This document shows, in pieces, positions 11,831-25,829 of a stretch of DNA of 64,000 nt. This DNA is from Dicaeum eximium (taxonomy: Eukaryota; Chordata; Aves; Passeriformes; Dicaeidae), in assembly GCA_013396995.1 (NCBI GenBank), contig VWZP01002662.1:1-64000 (forward strand), written 5' to 3'. How positions within the stretch are numbered: the first letter of the stretch is position 1; each line of letters begins with the position of its first letter. The translations under genes were made by a program, and so were the position numbers. The notes beneath the pieces were generated by a model that saw nothing but the letters and a program-made list of their open reading frames with translations, did not search any database and was not told the origin of the DNA.

Positions 11831-14800
11831 AATGTGTGGTTAAACTGTCGTAAGGAAGCCAAGCATTAGCCATCCATGTGGCAAGGCCAGGGAAACAGAA
11901 GGATTTCATGGGAAGGATATGGAATTTTTATTACAGGTTTAAAACAGATTAAAAAACCTCCTATCAAAATGACTGTATTGCAGAGTAGGGGTGGAAGAGA
12001 GGGTCCTTTGAAATCCCTCCTAATTCTGTGAGCTTTTCAGGTTGAAAGAATTATTTAATTGAGACATCACATAAGGTAAATTTGCTCTAGGGGCAAACCC
12101 ATGATCACTGACTTCAGTTCACTGATATTTGTATATTTAGTATTTTGTTATAATTTCTTTGGGGGATTTTTGCCCCTTTCTTCTTAATTCAAGCTAGGCT
12201 TTTGCCCTTGTGTAGTCTTTTATTTGTAAACTATTGTCTATTTGTCTCTCCGGAAGTTTGAAAATTTTATAGAGCTGTCCATGTCTATTACCATTCTAGT
12301 TTAGTTTTTACTGCATGTAATTGACAGCAGTAGCTGCCTCTATCAGACTTTATAGAGTGTTTGGCTTTCTTTTGCTTTCTGGCTAAAAAATTCTGCTTTG
12401 GGGTTTGCCCTTTAAAATGTTGAACATATTCATTTATGTTCTGTTTGTGCCATCAGCATGGCTCTTGTTAACAAGCAGACTGTTTCTGAGAGTGGATATT
12501 TTCTGGTTATTGCATTTTTCCTCAGGTGCAGACATCATACAGTCAAATATTGGGTTCTGACCTCTTTCTTTTAGTCTGTCTTCAAAGGCTGTTAATGAGC
12601 TTGAATATTGCATTAAAGGCTTGACAACAACTCCCCAGAGAAGAGTAATCTGTGGATGGTGTAATAGCAAGTAAATATTTAAGCCTGTTCCCAGGACACT
12701 CGGGCTGTCAGCTTTGGGAAGCAGGGAAGGCAGTGCTGTGGTGCCAGCGGGGGGAGCATCGCTGCTGCCGTGTTCTGGTGTGCCTCTGTGGGATCCCACT
12801 CAAACCTCCAAGAGGGCACCAGACACCAGATACCACCAGCCACTGCCTCCTTCCTTACCCTAGCACCTCTGGGTCCACAGGAAAGAAGTGGGAGGGTTCC
12901 CAAACTGCAGCAGAGAGCCGGGAGTGCTGAATGTGCAGTGGGAAGTGCCAGCCTGGCAGCCCATGCACAGCCTCTGTGAGCCTTGGTGGGTGCAGCAGAG
13001 CCCCAAGCCTGGGATCTACAGGCACTCTGGTTATACAAGTGAACCAAATATTACAAGGTCTCTCCATAGCTATATTTGTATGAGCATTACATTCACATTA
13101 AAAAGAATATCCAATGCAATTAATTCTACTGCAGTGCTGAATTAGAGTCACTAAGTTCCTCAAGGCCAGGAAATTTAGATAAACTATAAACTTTTCTGTA
13201 ACAGAGACAATTTAACCTCTCATTTCCTGCCCTTTTCATAAACACTCATAAAGGTTTCCAAATACATGATAATGCAATCAAGATGATAATTTACTTTAGA
13301 AAACATTCTGGGTTTTAGAAAGCAAATATTATCATGCCGCAGTTGCATGGCTGTATTGGGGTAGAAGGTTAATTTGGAACATCTGTAATAAACTAATGAC
13401 CCCCCCTCAAGCCATGAAGAGAAGGTAGTGCACTTTCTATTTGTGTTAGTATTAGGGAATGAAACTACATTACTGGGAGGGAGGAAGAATTTCTGAAAAA
13501 CTGTCATGGCTCTCTGGCTTTAGGCACATTGAGAAAATCTTTCATGTCTCAGTTTTAATAATGACCAAACTTTTGGTGTTTGAAAACCTAAAGGCATCTG
13601 CCACTTGCTTTTACTTTTAAGGAAAGCAGAATGTAACAGAATTTGGCCTACAAAAGGTGAGGTATTCTTAGACTTTAGGCACATCTGCTAGTCCCAACCC
13701 CGAGCTTGCTAAGGCTGATGTGTGCAGAAGTATGAGAAAATCAGCATCAGAAATTTTCAGCCTATTGGCAGTACCCAGCATTGACTTTTGAAAGGCTAAG
13801 ACACGAGAATCTGTAGCCATCTGAGGAAGAGACAGCTGCTTTAACTCCTGATACTAATAACCTGCCAGGGCATACTGAGCAGCCCTCCCAGTTGAATTAA
13901 AACCACTGGAGGAAGTGGAAGAGTTGAGTTCATGTGTTGCTAGGCTGTTGTTGCTTCACTGGGAACACCCAGAGCAAACACCACCAATGAGGGCAAGAAC
14001 GGTGCACGGTGCTGTGAGACTGAGCTCTTGATGGTGCAGAAAAACACTTCCTCCACAAGTCTCATGCAAAAACAATAAATTTAATAAGATCACATGCTGA
14101 CTACACAGTGAATATTTAGTCATGCCAGTTTTCTTATGTCCACTGCTTTTTTTTCTGGACGAAGTGATTCCACTTAGGACTCAGTAATGAAGTTAAAGTA
14201 ATCACCATTTTAAATTGCAGTCTGTAGGATAGTTGAGGGAATGGAGCACAAGATATATTGTCATCTGACACAGCATAAAAGTATTTTATTTGGATGCATA
14301 AATGCCTTTAATACTCAGAATTACAATGTTAGAAGATGTGACTATAGTCCCTTAATGAGCACTTTGAGGAAAGACAGCAAATGGAACAGGCTCTGACATC
14401 CAGTGTACACCTACACAGCTGCTCTACCACGTGACATTTCTAAATGGGCTTCCCTACAACAGTATGTGACAAGTGATAAAAGCTGGTTTGTTAAATCTGA
14501 CAGTATCTCAAGTCTGTATCTCCAGGACACTTTTCGTTAAAAGGCTCCCAGCTTTGGGTCTTCTTGAAAAGAACTACTTTAAAAATTGCACTGGCACTTT
14601 ACAGTTCCCTGTTTATCATGCCCTATTTTCTAGAAGAAATCAAGGATGTAAAGATATCAGCCTGAGGCACCCAAAACCAGACCAGAGCTCTTAGAAGGTA
14701 GATGAACAAAATAATTTATCAACTTCCCAAGAAGCACAGAACTAATTAATATATATATATATGTGTATATATATGTAGCATATAACAGTAATGTATATTT

Positions 14801-15338
14801 TATATAATGTGCTATCTATGCATACATATTCTTGTTCTTACATTTTGAGAACCCTGGATTTAATTTAATTTGCTTTTTCCATTGTAGCTGATTTGGGGGT
14901 CTGTATTTCAAAACTGTAATTTTTACATGTGTGAGAATATGAAGTGCATATAATATCCATTAAATGAATGACTGCCCCCTCCTACCTTCCAAAGTTCCAA
15001 CATCCCATTCACTTTTTTAAAAAAAGTATTGATGATAATCTGTTCTTCAAAGACTCTAAGAACAATAATAACCCAATTTCTGCCTGAAATAGGTGTGTGT
15101 GTTCATCTACAGTAATACTCAGTCAAGCCATTTAAGGAATGCTTGAGACCCTGGTGTCTTGCTCTGAGGATTTCAGATGTGACCAACTCAGCAGATCTGA
15201 GGGGCTGTCCCATAAAATGGAGCAGCATTCCTTAGTATGACAACAAAAATCATGGCCTGCCAAGCCATGTTTCTGCCATCTGAACATCGTCAAAGCACCC
15301 TGTTGTGCTCTCCATCTCTCTGTGTTGAGTTCTTTTTA
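11831..15338. other. Intergenic; one GC-richer block and an AT repeat
   Basis: 12680-13030 is GC-richer but has few CpGs and several chance frames on both strands. 14746-14776 is an (AT)n run. Nothing else is recognised. Confidence 0.55.
14746..14776. repeat. (AT)n / (GT)n microsatellite
   Basis: Alternating AT units interrupted by GTGT; an ordinary simple repeat. Confidence 0.9.
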
Positions 15339-15439
15339 CACAGAATTATGGGATGCTTTGGGTTGGAAGAGACTGTGAGACCTGGAGTTGCTCAGCCTGG
15401 AGAAGGTGAGGGGATCTTACTGCTGTCTACAACTCCTCA
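15339..15439. mobile_element. Composite CR1 fragment (two pieces in opposite orientation)
   Basis: 15339-15373 (CACAGAATTATGGGATGCTT..TTGGAAGAGAC) is the reverse complement of a CR1 3' tail. 15375-15439 (GAGTTGCTCAGCCTGGAGAA..CTACAACTCCTC) is a forward piece of the CR1 reverse-transcriptase C-terminal region. The two are joined within two bases. Confidence 0.6.
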
Positions 15440-16082
15440 TGGAAAAACATTGTCTTTCTATTATAAACCTCATTGTCCTGCTTCATGAAAGACTTTTTCA
15501 AAATGAATAAAAAGCATTTTTCATTGCACAAGAGATGAAAAATGGATTTTTTTTCACCAACTTGAGCCTAACCTTGCTAAATTTTCAATAAAGCAAGGGA
15601 AGGTTTCCTTAAGATTAGAACAAAATACTAAAGCTTGGAGTAGGACAATTGCCACAGCAAAATCATTTCTGTCCCTCTCGAAGGTATCTTTATGCTCATT
15701 CAGATTCTGACTTCCTTCATAGGTGATTCCTTTCATTATATAGTCATTGTATCTGGTTTGATTAGATGATAGTTTATTTGACTTGATGGGTATTATGTAT
15801 GGGTCTGCAGAGGATGGATCAGTTTGGACAGGTGACACGGCTTGGAGCTCAGCCAAAAACATTGATACTTCTGTGAGCTGTTCTGAGAGATGTTCACTTT
15901 GAGTAGGGATGTGCCATTCCTCTTAACAAGGGGCTGCACGCATTAAAAAATGTAGTGTGTATTTTCAGTATGTAACCAACATGCTTTTTCTCAAATTCTG
16001 AACTATAAAGACTTCCTCATTATCTTTGATTTAGGTTTACTGACAAGTAGAGTATGCAGCATCTATTATGAATTATAGTACT

Positions 16083-16137
16083 GTTTTTCTGGGGGTTTTT
16101 TTGTTTGTTTGTTTTTGGTGTTTGTTTTTTTTTTAGT
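16083..16137. repeat. T/TTTG-rich low-complexity tract
   Basis: It holds repeated TTTG units and T runs (GTTTGTTTGTTTTTGG, T10). A short frame over it is an artefact. Confidence 0.85.
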
Positions 16138-16594
16138 GCTGTTTCTTGCCCATGTCACAGTGCCATGTTTGTTTGTGAGCTCTTTAGGAGAAGCTTTCAC
16201 TCACCTGATGCTGTACAGGCTCAAATAATCTGCTTGCTTTTTCAATACAAACTTTTTTTTTTCATTATTTATAAAGCTAAAGCAAAAAAGTTTTAGGGTG
16301 TCACCTGTAAGTCCATCCTTGATGTATAATATGCTATTCTAGACTTTGTTTTCAAGAGTGCAGGAAAATGAAAAGAGGCCAAGAAAAGCCTGTGAGGTCT
16401 AGAGAGTGTAAACTGTGTAGAGAGGCCGAAACATTTGTTGTTGAGCTATAGGAAAGAGGAAAAATAAAGGAAAATTATAGCAGTCTTTATATCTCTGAAT
16501 GTTTGCTATGAAAAGGAAAGCAATGAAGTACACTTCATTTCAACTGAGGATGAGAGCAAAGCACTTACTTTAAAGAGGAAAAATAAAAAGGTAA

Positions 16595-16792
16595 AGTTAG
16601 GTATTAGGAAAGGTTTTCTAACAATGTAGTTAACACTGAAATACATCCCTGGGGAGTTTGCAGATCTCCACCACATGTCTTCATCACTGAATGTTTTTAA
16701 AATCCATCTCAGGAGAACATTGAATTCTGTCCCAGACTGGGAAAATTAACAGAATGGTCTCTTCAGGTCCTATTTAGTCTTCTGTGTCTCTA
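16595..16792 (+). mobile_element. Old CR1 3' fragment
   Basis: The order of blocks fits the end of a diverged CR1 element: GTTAGGTATTAGGAAAGG, then a CTCCA..TTTTTAAAATCCATCT block, then GAATGGTCTCTTCAGGTCCTAT and a TTCTGTGTCTCT tail. Divergence is high, so the copy is ancient. Confidence 0.5.
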
Positions 16793-17754
16793 ATAGCTCA
16801 ATCAGCTCCAGCAGTACAGCTACAGGTACAACTACTGTTCCCCACAAAATGTGTTTCTGGGACAATTTGTGCACTGCAGTTTTTGCAGCCACCACAGATG
16901 GGGCTGGCTGAAATGCTTGCTAGGAGCTAGAGCTGCTTTCCTTGTGAAGTGTAAAAGCCTATTTAGTGGTACCTGTGAATGTAGCAAAGGAATGGTTTTA
17001 AGGACATTCTTTTTGAGTATTCTGTTTAAATTGTATAACTAATTGACAAAGAGGAAGACAAAGCTGAATGTAGATTGCCAAAAATAGGATGGGAAATCAG
17101 AAAAAAAGCCTGAGGGAGAACTGCATCCTGCAGGCCAGCCCTCTACTGTTAGGTCTGTTTTGTTTTGTTTCTTCTTCATTATATGGTTCAGTTTGGGTCC
17201 AAGTTGTGTAATTCTAAGATAGAGCCTCTCCTTCTCCCAGAAAGCAGAAGAACCTGGGACACCTTGGGACCATCAAAGAGCAGCTCCCTTCTGAATGCCA
17301 GAGCTCTGACATGTGAGCATGGTAAGATGACGTGGGATCACATTCCCTGGAGCTGACTCCTTGCTCAGCAAACTCACTTTCTCTGAATACCTCAAATGTT
17401 ACCTGCTGTAACAATGATTGACATTAATCTTGGTGGCAGTTCTGTGTTATTGCTGTTGCAACTGGACAGACAGCATTGTTTGTAGATATTTATCTAGACT
17501 GGGTTTATCACTGGACTTCTCAGCTCCTGGTGGGTACATACCCTTGACAGCAGCATGTGAACCAGGAACCCCCAAGGTCTGTTCTGCTTTCTGTACTGCC
17601 ACGCTGGCAAGGATTGGGGTGACATGTGAAGCTGAGAGGAGACACAGCTGGGGTAAGTGACTCAAACTGAACAAAGGGATATCCCAGACCCTAATGCATC
17701 ATGCTCAGAATATAAAGTGGGTGGAGGAAGGAGAAATCATTTAGGGTGATGGAT

Positions 17755-18010
17755 TTCATCTTCCCAAGTAACCATTACCTGTGATGGAGCTCTGCTCTCC
17801 TGGAGATGGCTGAACCTGTGGAAGCTTCCCTGTGGGAAGCAGGGAAATAATTAACTGTTTTGCTTTTGCTTGTGTGTGGCTTTTGCTTCCCTATTAAACT
17901 GTCTTTATCTCAGCCCACAAGATTTCCAGCTTTTATCCTTCTGATTCTCTTCCTGGTCCTGCTGGTGGGGGAGTGAGCAAGCAGCTGCCTGGGGCTTAAC
18001 CACCTCAACA
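17755..18010 (+). mobile_element. Avian ERV LTR 3' portion, forward orientation
   Basis: Recognisable blocks in order are AAGTAACCATTACCTGTGATGG, CTCCTGGAGATGGCTGAAC, GGGAAGCAGGGAAATAATTAAC, TTTGCTTGTGTGTGGCTTTT, a CCTATTAAACTG block carrying an ATTAAA poly(A)-type signal, CTTTATCTCAGCCCACAAG, GGGGGAGTGAGCAAGCAGCTG and the end AACCACCTCAACA. These match the R/U5-like 3' end of the same LTR group found reversed at 11338. No internal viral sequence is attached. Confidence 0.75.
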
Positions 18011-18032
18011 AAATGTTTGCAATGAATCTGCT

Positions 18033-18101
18033 GGGACCCTTCTGCCAAAACCAATCAAAGAGTCAATTGGGACTTCTGCCAAAACCATTCCAAGTCTAAT
18101 T
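18033..18101. repeat. Imperfect tandem duplication of about 35 bases
   Basis: 18033-18068 and 18069-18101 both read GGGAC..TTCTGCCAAAACCA..CAA followed by AGTC(T)AATT. They lie 22 bases after the LTR end. Confidence 0.85.
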
Positions 18102-18250
18102 GTTTATGGCAAATTCAGTATATTATTAAAGTAAAACACAATGACAATCAAAAAAAAAGAGAATAAAATATGTTAATATTGTTACAAAGCAAAAAGCTCT
18201 GACATATGCCACCAGAAAAGGAGTTTGCATCTCCTGAAGATATTGCTCCC

Positions 18251-18482
18251 CACAGAATCATAGAACATTTGGGTTGGGTTGGAAGAATCTTTGAAGATCA
18301 TCTAGTTCCAACCCCCCTGCCATGGGCAGGGACACCTTCCACTAGACCAGATTGCTTAGTGCCCCATCCAACTTGGCCTTGAACATTTTCTGGGATGGGA
18401 CATCTTAAACTTCTATGGGAACCTGTTCCAGTGCCTCACAAGCTTATTAGTGAAGAATTTCTGTCTCACAAGGTCTAATAAT
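18251..18482 (-). mobile_element. CR1 3' end, minus strand
   Basis: The plus strand starts CACAGAATCATAGAAC, followed by TTGGGTTGGAAG, GATCATCTAGTTCCAACCCC, CATGGGCAGGGACACC, CTGTTCCAGTGCCTCAC and GTGAAGAATTTC. This is the classic reverse complement of an avian CR1 LINE tail, about 230 bases, 5'-truncated. No intact frame remains. Confidence 0.9.
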
Positions 18483-21400
18483 GCAGTAGCTCACAGGGAC
18501 TTCAAAGGTGCAAGAGTGGCACAGCTCTGGCAAGTGGAAGAAGGAAAAAGGAACAATTTTCCTATTTCAGAACCTTTGCTTTCATGTTCCCAAAATGATA
18601 CATCAATATATAACCTCAATATCTATATTTCCTCTGACATTTTTTTTTGCCTTCCTTCAACTGGCATTAATACAGTTGCAATGAATTCTTCTTGGGAAGA
18701 TAAAAATATTACCTCACAATCTATCTGAAAGAAGACAGACCCTTTTCTACCAATCTGGCTAAGTCAGCTTCTGAAGAAGGTGCAAACCAGGGAGGTGAAC
18801 AGCAGTGTCTCTTTGTACTGACCAGAGGGAGAGAGAAGGGACATGAGGCATTCACATGGATTCTGCAGCTGGCAGCTGGGAAAGTGTGGACTTGGTCAGT
18901 TTTCTTTGGTCAGCGCCTTCAGAAAAATTTGGCTTTTCCAGATTCATCCCTGTCCTATTTTGAGGATTCTTGTTGCTCCACTCCAGGAAAGTATTATTTG
19001 TTTTGCTGTCTGTTCAGCATTCATTACTTTACTTCCAAGAGAAGGGAGAAAACAACAAACCAATTTCTTCCATTCATTTTCCACTGATTTTAGCCCTAGG
19101 GTCAGCTTTGGCATTCAGGGAGCAATATGCTTTGTGACCTAAAATACTGGGGACAGCAAACAAAGTGTAATCCTTGCTGATCTTTGCTGATCATATTAGT
19201 AGCTTCCTTTTTCAACAAGGAAAAGACTATTGGCTTTGCTTACATCATTGTTAATTCCATCATGGAATCCTGCACTTCTCTATCATCTCCCTTTAATGAC
19301 TTCATGGTCTTTTAATTAAAGTGAATGAAGCTGGGCATGACTAGCATTGGCAAGTGGGAGGAAGGAAAAAACTGATGTCTGCTTTTGTAAGGAAGTTATT
19401 TTGTATTATTTACAAATATATGAGTGTTTCACTCGTAAAATGCAGTGGGAGGTATTGATGTGTCAGGAGTAGTAATTGGTTCTCCAATAAACTGAGGCAT
19501 TTGTCACAGTGATATTTGCACATGAGATTGCCTCACTTCTTCTGTTTGCATAATTTCATTTTTAAACAAAGAAAGAAAAAGTTTCTGGTTGTTTCTAAAA
19601 TGTTTGCAATGCACAGACAATGACACCCTCTCCACAGATGCAGCACTAGCAGTGACAGAGATATTTCTCTTCCTGCCTCTCCCTGGTGCCAAGCACCTTC
19701 TGTCTGCCAATGGAAGCCTCTGCACAGGGACATCTGGTTGTTATTTTCCTTTGTGTGGAATGTCTGAGGAAGGAAGGCTGAAAAATACCTTAATCTTGAC
19801 AAGTCAGAAGAGGATCAGCATCTGAAAATAGCTTCCACACAACCCAGAACAATTATTGCTCCTAAATCCGACAGATTTTGCTTTCAGATGGGAAGAACAC
19901 ATCGACCTGTCTCTATCTGCAGATGTTAATCAGAGCTGGATATTTCTACTTCATTTGCCATTCAGTACCAGATGCACTGATCCTCTCTGTGATGTGGGAA
20001 TGTCCCTGATGAGGACTGGAATGGGTCCCTACACTTGTCTCATAAAGCTCTAAAGTTTTCTGCTTTCACAGGTTCAAATTCAAGAAAAGGTTCTTGAAAA
20101 CTATTAGCTTATGGAATATTGTCTCAAAGAAGTGTGATATACATAATATGATGCTGGGCATTGTCCTACAGTGATTAGTGAGGTGATCCTGTCTTCCAGC
20201 TTTCATGTCACTGTCTTCATAAAATATTTCAAGATATGTAGAAGAAAAAACTATATAGATGCCCTAGAAGTGAAAATAATGCTTTACAATATTTAAAAGA
20301 AAAATTATTTTAAGATACTTCATGAAAGACATCAGGAGTTACTTTGGCTCCCTAGGTGTCTTCTTCTCAGTATATTTTTAATTCTTGTTTGTATTATGCC
20401 ACCTAAAGCTAGAAGAAGCTGAATCTTTGATGTAGCATTTTTGTATTTCAGTGTTTGGAGAACTGAAATCTCATTATTTTTTCCCAATTGTATTTTCTAA
20501 TATGGAAGTCCCAGAACATGTAAATAATTTACACTCCTTTTGAAGTTTCTTTATCAGCTTCACTTCAGCAATATTCAAACAGAGATCAGAGGCAAGATGA
20601 ATCTTCTTGTGATACCCTATGACTATAAGGTAACATGCTGGAATGTTTGAAATGTGATTTAAAGGTTTCAATGGCTCATAACAAAGTTCAATGTGGCAAC
20701 GTTCACATTTCATTCCTTATGTTACCTCCTTGCCTTTAAAGTCTCCTTGCATCTTTTAAAGAAGTGAACTCAATTTCACAAGTGCTGACACATTAAACAC
20801 CTATTACGTTGTTCTGAAAGATGTCTTCATTAGCTTTGCCTCACTGGTAAACAAAATTAAATGCCTGATGATGACCCAAATTCAGCTCAGTTTGAATACC
20901 ATGGAAAAATCTACACTGTATCAGAAAACTGCCAGGTGACAGAAACACTGAAATTCAATTTGAGTATTTCATGAGCTTAGCGTTCCAGGAAAAAAGGGCA
21001 GAAAGTATAAATCTTAATGAAATTAACTTAGAGCTTTTCCCTCTCCTCTTACCCTAAGTCTTACTAAAAAAACTCAACCAAACTGTCAGAAGGCAATCAC
21101 ACATAATTTGGTAATTTTTAAAATTTCACTTCCTGATGCAATTACAACTCTTTACTGTAAATTCTACCTCTTTTCTTCATTTAGTTTTATATTTTGCATT
21201 AGTATGGTGAGATTTCACTGCCTTCACTGATTTCTTTCCCTGCAGAGCCCTCCTATAGACACCTGAGTTTGGTGTAACCTCCTTTTCTGAAGTCTTCATT
21301 CAGCATTTGTACTTTTTCCATTCTTTAGAAGATTGAACATTATCCCTTCAACCCTGACAGTCTGCCCTATCTGCACTCCAAATGCTCACTTTAGCACTTC

Positions 21401-24400
21401 AGCACTTTAAAGTTTACATCTCTTAGAAGATTGGATTACATTAGAACATGCCAGTTATTATGTCACAATCTCTGCAACCACAGTTTTCACCCAAATTGTA
21501 TTTAATTCTATCAGTTTTCCCTACCAGCCAGACCCAAGTCTAAGCAAAATGCTCCAAGAAAGGATTGTGAAATGGAAATTTGTATTTAGCATGGTCCACA
21601 GCTTCCTGTAAAGTTTTCCCAGTCTACATCTGAGTAGTGAAAAATCACTCCCTCCTCTATTACTACTATTTACTCTCCTATTATCTAAGTCTACTAGTGG
21701 CTAAAAATGCTTCATGGCTAAAAATGTCCTTTCATAGCACATTTGTGGCAAGTCTCACCATGGCACAGCTCCTGCTTTTTCTCCTTTTTCCTCTTTTTCT
21801 ACGCCAGAGTTGTCTCAACATTTTTACCTCTTCACATAGGATATTACTGGGTTTTTCTTCTTGTTATTTGCCTCTAGAATTAAATAATCCCATTCATCTT
21901 ATTTTGTAGAGTGAGCAAGTTGTTTGAACTCAGTGCTAAAACCAAAGAGCTCCTGAGATCTGAGTTCTGCTGCAAGCTTAGAACCTGGCCTTTGGTTAGT
22001 ATTTCAGAATTGTGGAGATCCCCAAGCCAGACCAACCTGATATGACCAGCAAGGTGCTGTGCTGGCATGGCCATTCTGCACTAGAACATCCACAGGCTCG
22101 TTCTTGAGATACTTTTGACCTGGTGACTCTGAACTATTGAGTGCCCACCAACATTTCGGGTCTTGGATGGGCTTGTGGAGAGCATCAGCACTTACACTGT
22201 AGATATACTCATGACCTCTGTGCTCCGGTTTGTTTTTCCATCATAGCCTAACAATATTTGTAAAGTGTGTTGAAGGAATGCTCAATTACCATTTACACTG
22301 TGCTTTTATAAGTGGGGCTTATTTCATGAACCCTCTGCCTCACTTAGATAATTCCCCTACCTTTTCTCCTCTGCTCTTTCTGCTGCTTTTAGAGGGCAAC
22401 CTCATTATATATTTCACCTCTTTATCTCTAATGTGTGAAATCAGATGAAGAATTAAACCAGTTCAAAGAAGAGTGGCTCTTTCAGGTGTGTATCAGGAAA
22501 ATGAGAATCTATTATGCTCTCCTGCTCTTTGAGAGCCCAGCAGAGCCAGCTTTTCACAGGCAGCACTCATGAATATTGGGAACAATGTAGGGGGACAATA
22601 TATAGAGACCATAGTATTTGGAGAAAACACAGCACCAAGAGCAGCTGTAGCATTTATGATTGAAACTGCCTGTTTGTGTTTTTTATTTCAGAGGGGAGGT
22701 GGGGTACCAGGGACTGGAATGGCCCAGCTCTTCCAGGAGATATGCTTGAAGATGAAGGCCTCTTTAGCAAGGAGAAAGAACTGGCCCACGAGGGCTGGTA
22801 AATAAACATTGATCCCCATTCAAGGCAGAGGACTGATGTAGGTAATTTCTTAAAGTTCTGTGCAGTACTGTCTTCTTCTGGATATTTGGTTATCTTAAAA
22901 AATGAAAGTCTACACGTGTTTACAGTTTTGCAGGGGCACCCCTTTTGCAAACTAATTCTCTTGAGAACTTCAATGGAGACCATAAAAGGCCATATGTCCT
23001 CTTTCCAATATTTTTAATTAGCATCTTGGTAATTATGTAATGGAATATGATTCTTAAATGTATGTTGACATTTCTTACTGAGAACTGAATTCACATTATG
23101 GTTGATGAATATATTGTTTCCATGAGTCCAGAGTGTGTCAATGTCAAGAAATCAAATGTGCTGTGGCAGGAGACACACTGCAGAGCTCATTGCTTGCCTC
23201 AAACAGATTTGGATGATCTAAGGACAGCTGAAAAGCCTGTTTAAATGGAATGAAAAAGTAGTATTTGTTTCCACTAGGAATGTTTTACACTGTTAAAAGC
23301 TTTTTTATAGACATTTAACTCAATGACAAACAGAACTGGTAGAGACAGCTTTTCCTTCAGGGTTAGAGAAGGCTACTGCAGGCAAAATCCACCCCGAACT
23401 GGGAATTTTAGCCTTACTGGCAGCAATCTTTTATTCATTCCTTTGTACCAGCTAATGTAAATTTGGGGTGGGAAGGAATGTTTTCAAAAGCCAAGGCATT
23501 TCTCAAGTTTTTAATAATGTATAAGCATGCAGCATTTTCTGTTTTGCCTTTATCTCAAAATAGCGCCTCTTAAATTAGTGCCAATTTCCAGATCCATTAT
23601 GAATCTTTCTGTCATGTAACATGAAGTAAACTGATTTGAAGCCATTACCTGAACAGGCAATCTCTAAAACAAGTGGCTCTGTAGCAAAATACCTAGAAGA
23701 CTGTAATTGAGAAGGAAGGCTACATCATACATCCCTAACTCTTACCGACCCACTGCTGCAATGAGGGGTCAGCCCCAGGGCTGCAAGAGACACTTAGGTA
23801 TCTGTCTGTGATAAATGTGTATCTCTGAGGGGAGGTAACTCCCTATGGGTTACTTCCCTGCTTCTCTGTCACCTTTTCTCTCCCAATTTCTTTCTAGACT
23901 GGGAGAGCCTGGCACAGGCCAGGCTGCACACACAGACAGCAGCCCCAGCCTTCCTACAGGAAGAGCCACCCTATGGTGGTCTCAGGGCTGGGCCAGGCAG
24001 ATTGACCTAGTCTGAGGAGTCAGATTTTGCTTTTGCTGCCCCTTCTGTTGCATGTTCAGCTCTCATAAATGAGACAAAACAATGACAATATTTTCAAGGC
24101 TTAAAACAGCCAAGGATCGTGCTGACTCCTAACAGGGATGAGTGCCCATCCTTCCCTTGGTGAGACAGGGGGTGAAGTAGAAGACAATATTGTTCCCTGT
24201 ATCTATGTTCAAGTTCTTTATTTGTCCCCTGTATCACAGCAATTTGGATTGTCTGCTGTTAAAGCTGCAGTGGCAGTAGTACAAGGAGAAGGTCCTCAAA
24301 CTTCAGAAGCCTTCTTGTCTGTTAGAATTAAATCCTACATGAAGTTAAAGGCCTGAGGTTTTAGGAATTTGAGCACTCTTATGTCTCAAATGTGCTCATC

Positions 24401-25829
24401 TATGAGCTAATGATACTGCTTTTAGAAGAGTTTTAAGTCTAAATCTCATTTGTGAGAAATATTTTGCCCACAAGTCTTTTGAGAGTAATATCTGGCTATT
24501 ACTATTCCTGTGTGAGCAGCTGTGGGGATTCGGGAGTCACACAGAAAGTTAAAAACTTAATTTGTCTCTGAATTACTTGGCACTAACTAGTTTTATTATG
24601 TTATGTGTGAGTGAGCCCTTCAGTATGTAACAGCTGCTGGTAGTGGAATTTTATAGCAGTCAAAAAGGATGCAATCCATACCAAATTTATCAGGTAGTGT
24701 TGTTCCCTCTTGTGATTTCTGTGATATATCAGAAGGTCAGCAGGGAGGATGCAACCTTGATTGACAAAGATATTTTTGTTTGTCAAGCCGCAGAAATTGG
24801 TAGGTATAGACTGACCTCCAGACTTCCACTGCTGATACAGCCAGACCCATTTCCAACCATGGAGGAAGAAGAATAAAAGGAAAAAAACCAAGCCTCATCC
24901 TGACCATTTCATGATGACTTAAATATGTTGACATGGAAGTTAACAAAGATTACAGTGTAAAAATGAAACTTTGTTCTTGTAATCTCATTTACCACTGTAA
25001 AGGAAGAGAAAGTATGAGCTCACATGCACTAGGTGTGGATATCTGGCTGTACAGATAGTATCGCAGTGCCTGTCTTCTCTTGCAGTCATTTCTGTCCTTC
25101 TTTGCCCAGCACTACCTAACATAAAAGCCAACTATCCTGTCAGTGGGCTGTGGGTTCCAGACTGCTTTGCTTGCACAGAGGTGCCTGGAACGCTGGACTA
25201 CAGACAGAGTTCTCCAAGGTCTTTCTCTCTTCTGTAGTGACTTACACATCCTCCTACAGAGACATCTGCCTTCAATGTGGTTGGAGGAGCAGGTCTGCTT
25301 CCCAATGCCAGACTTTTGTAGAAGATATACACCCAGGAACCAGGACCTGCTTGGCTCATCTTGGGGTTGGCAGGTCATGGAACCACAGTTTCCCTCTTCT
25401 GGGCTCATCCCTTTAAACAGTAAGCCCCTTCCGACATATTCTAAAGAGGAATCGCACTTGCCCACTTTTGTGACAGAAAAGCTGTGGCTATGCCCAGTCA
25501 GGAGGGGATGCTGGATACGGAGCTAGAGAAGGTATCAGTCTGCAACATGGACTCAAGAATTTGTGCTTTGTAAAGAAGTATTTAAGCACACATCTAGTTT
25601 TATTCTTTATTAACGACCAGTTTACACCACCTCCATTCCCAGTTTGGCAGTGACTCCCTGAGTAACTGTCCCAGTACTGCCCAGGGGACCTGGGAAGCAG
25701 GATGGGGCATTTGCATTCCATGAAGTGGAATTGGCTGCTTGAAATTTAAGGTCAGTACTGTGTTGATTTGCAGGTGTCAACATTTTCTGTTGAAACACCA
25801 AATGCAAACAAAATCAATGTTCAGCTCCA
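18483..25829. other. Intergenic, nothing recognised
   Basis: This is AT-rich sequence with scattered chance frames; the longest (127 codons at 25143-25526) overlaps frames on both strands. A GC-richer stretch at about 23880-24010 has no recognised content. Confidence 0.55.

Noticed and set aside
11296..11909. Overlapping frames of 130, 101 and 74 codons
   Set aside because: They fall in the LTR relic, which is non-coding.
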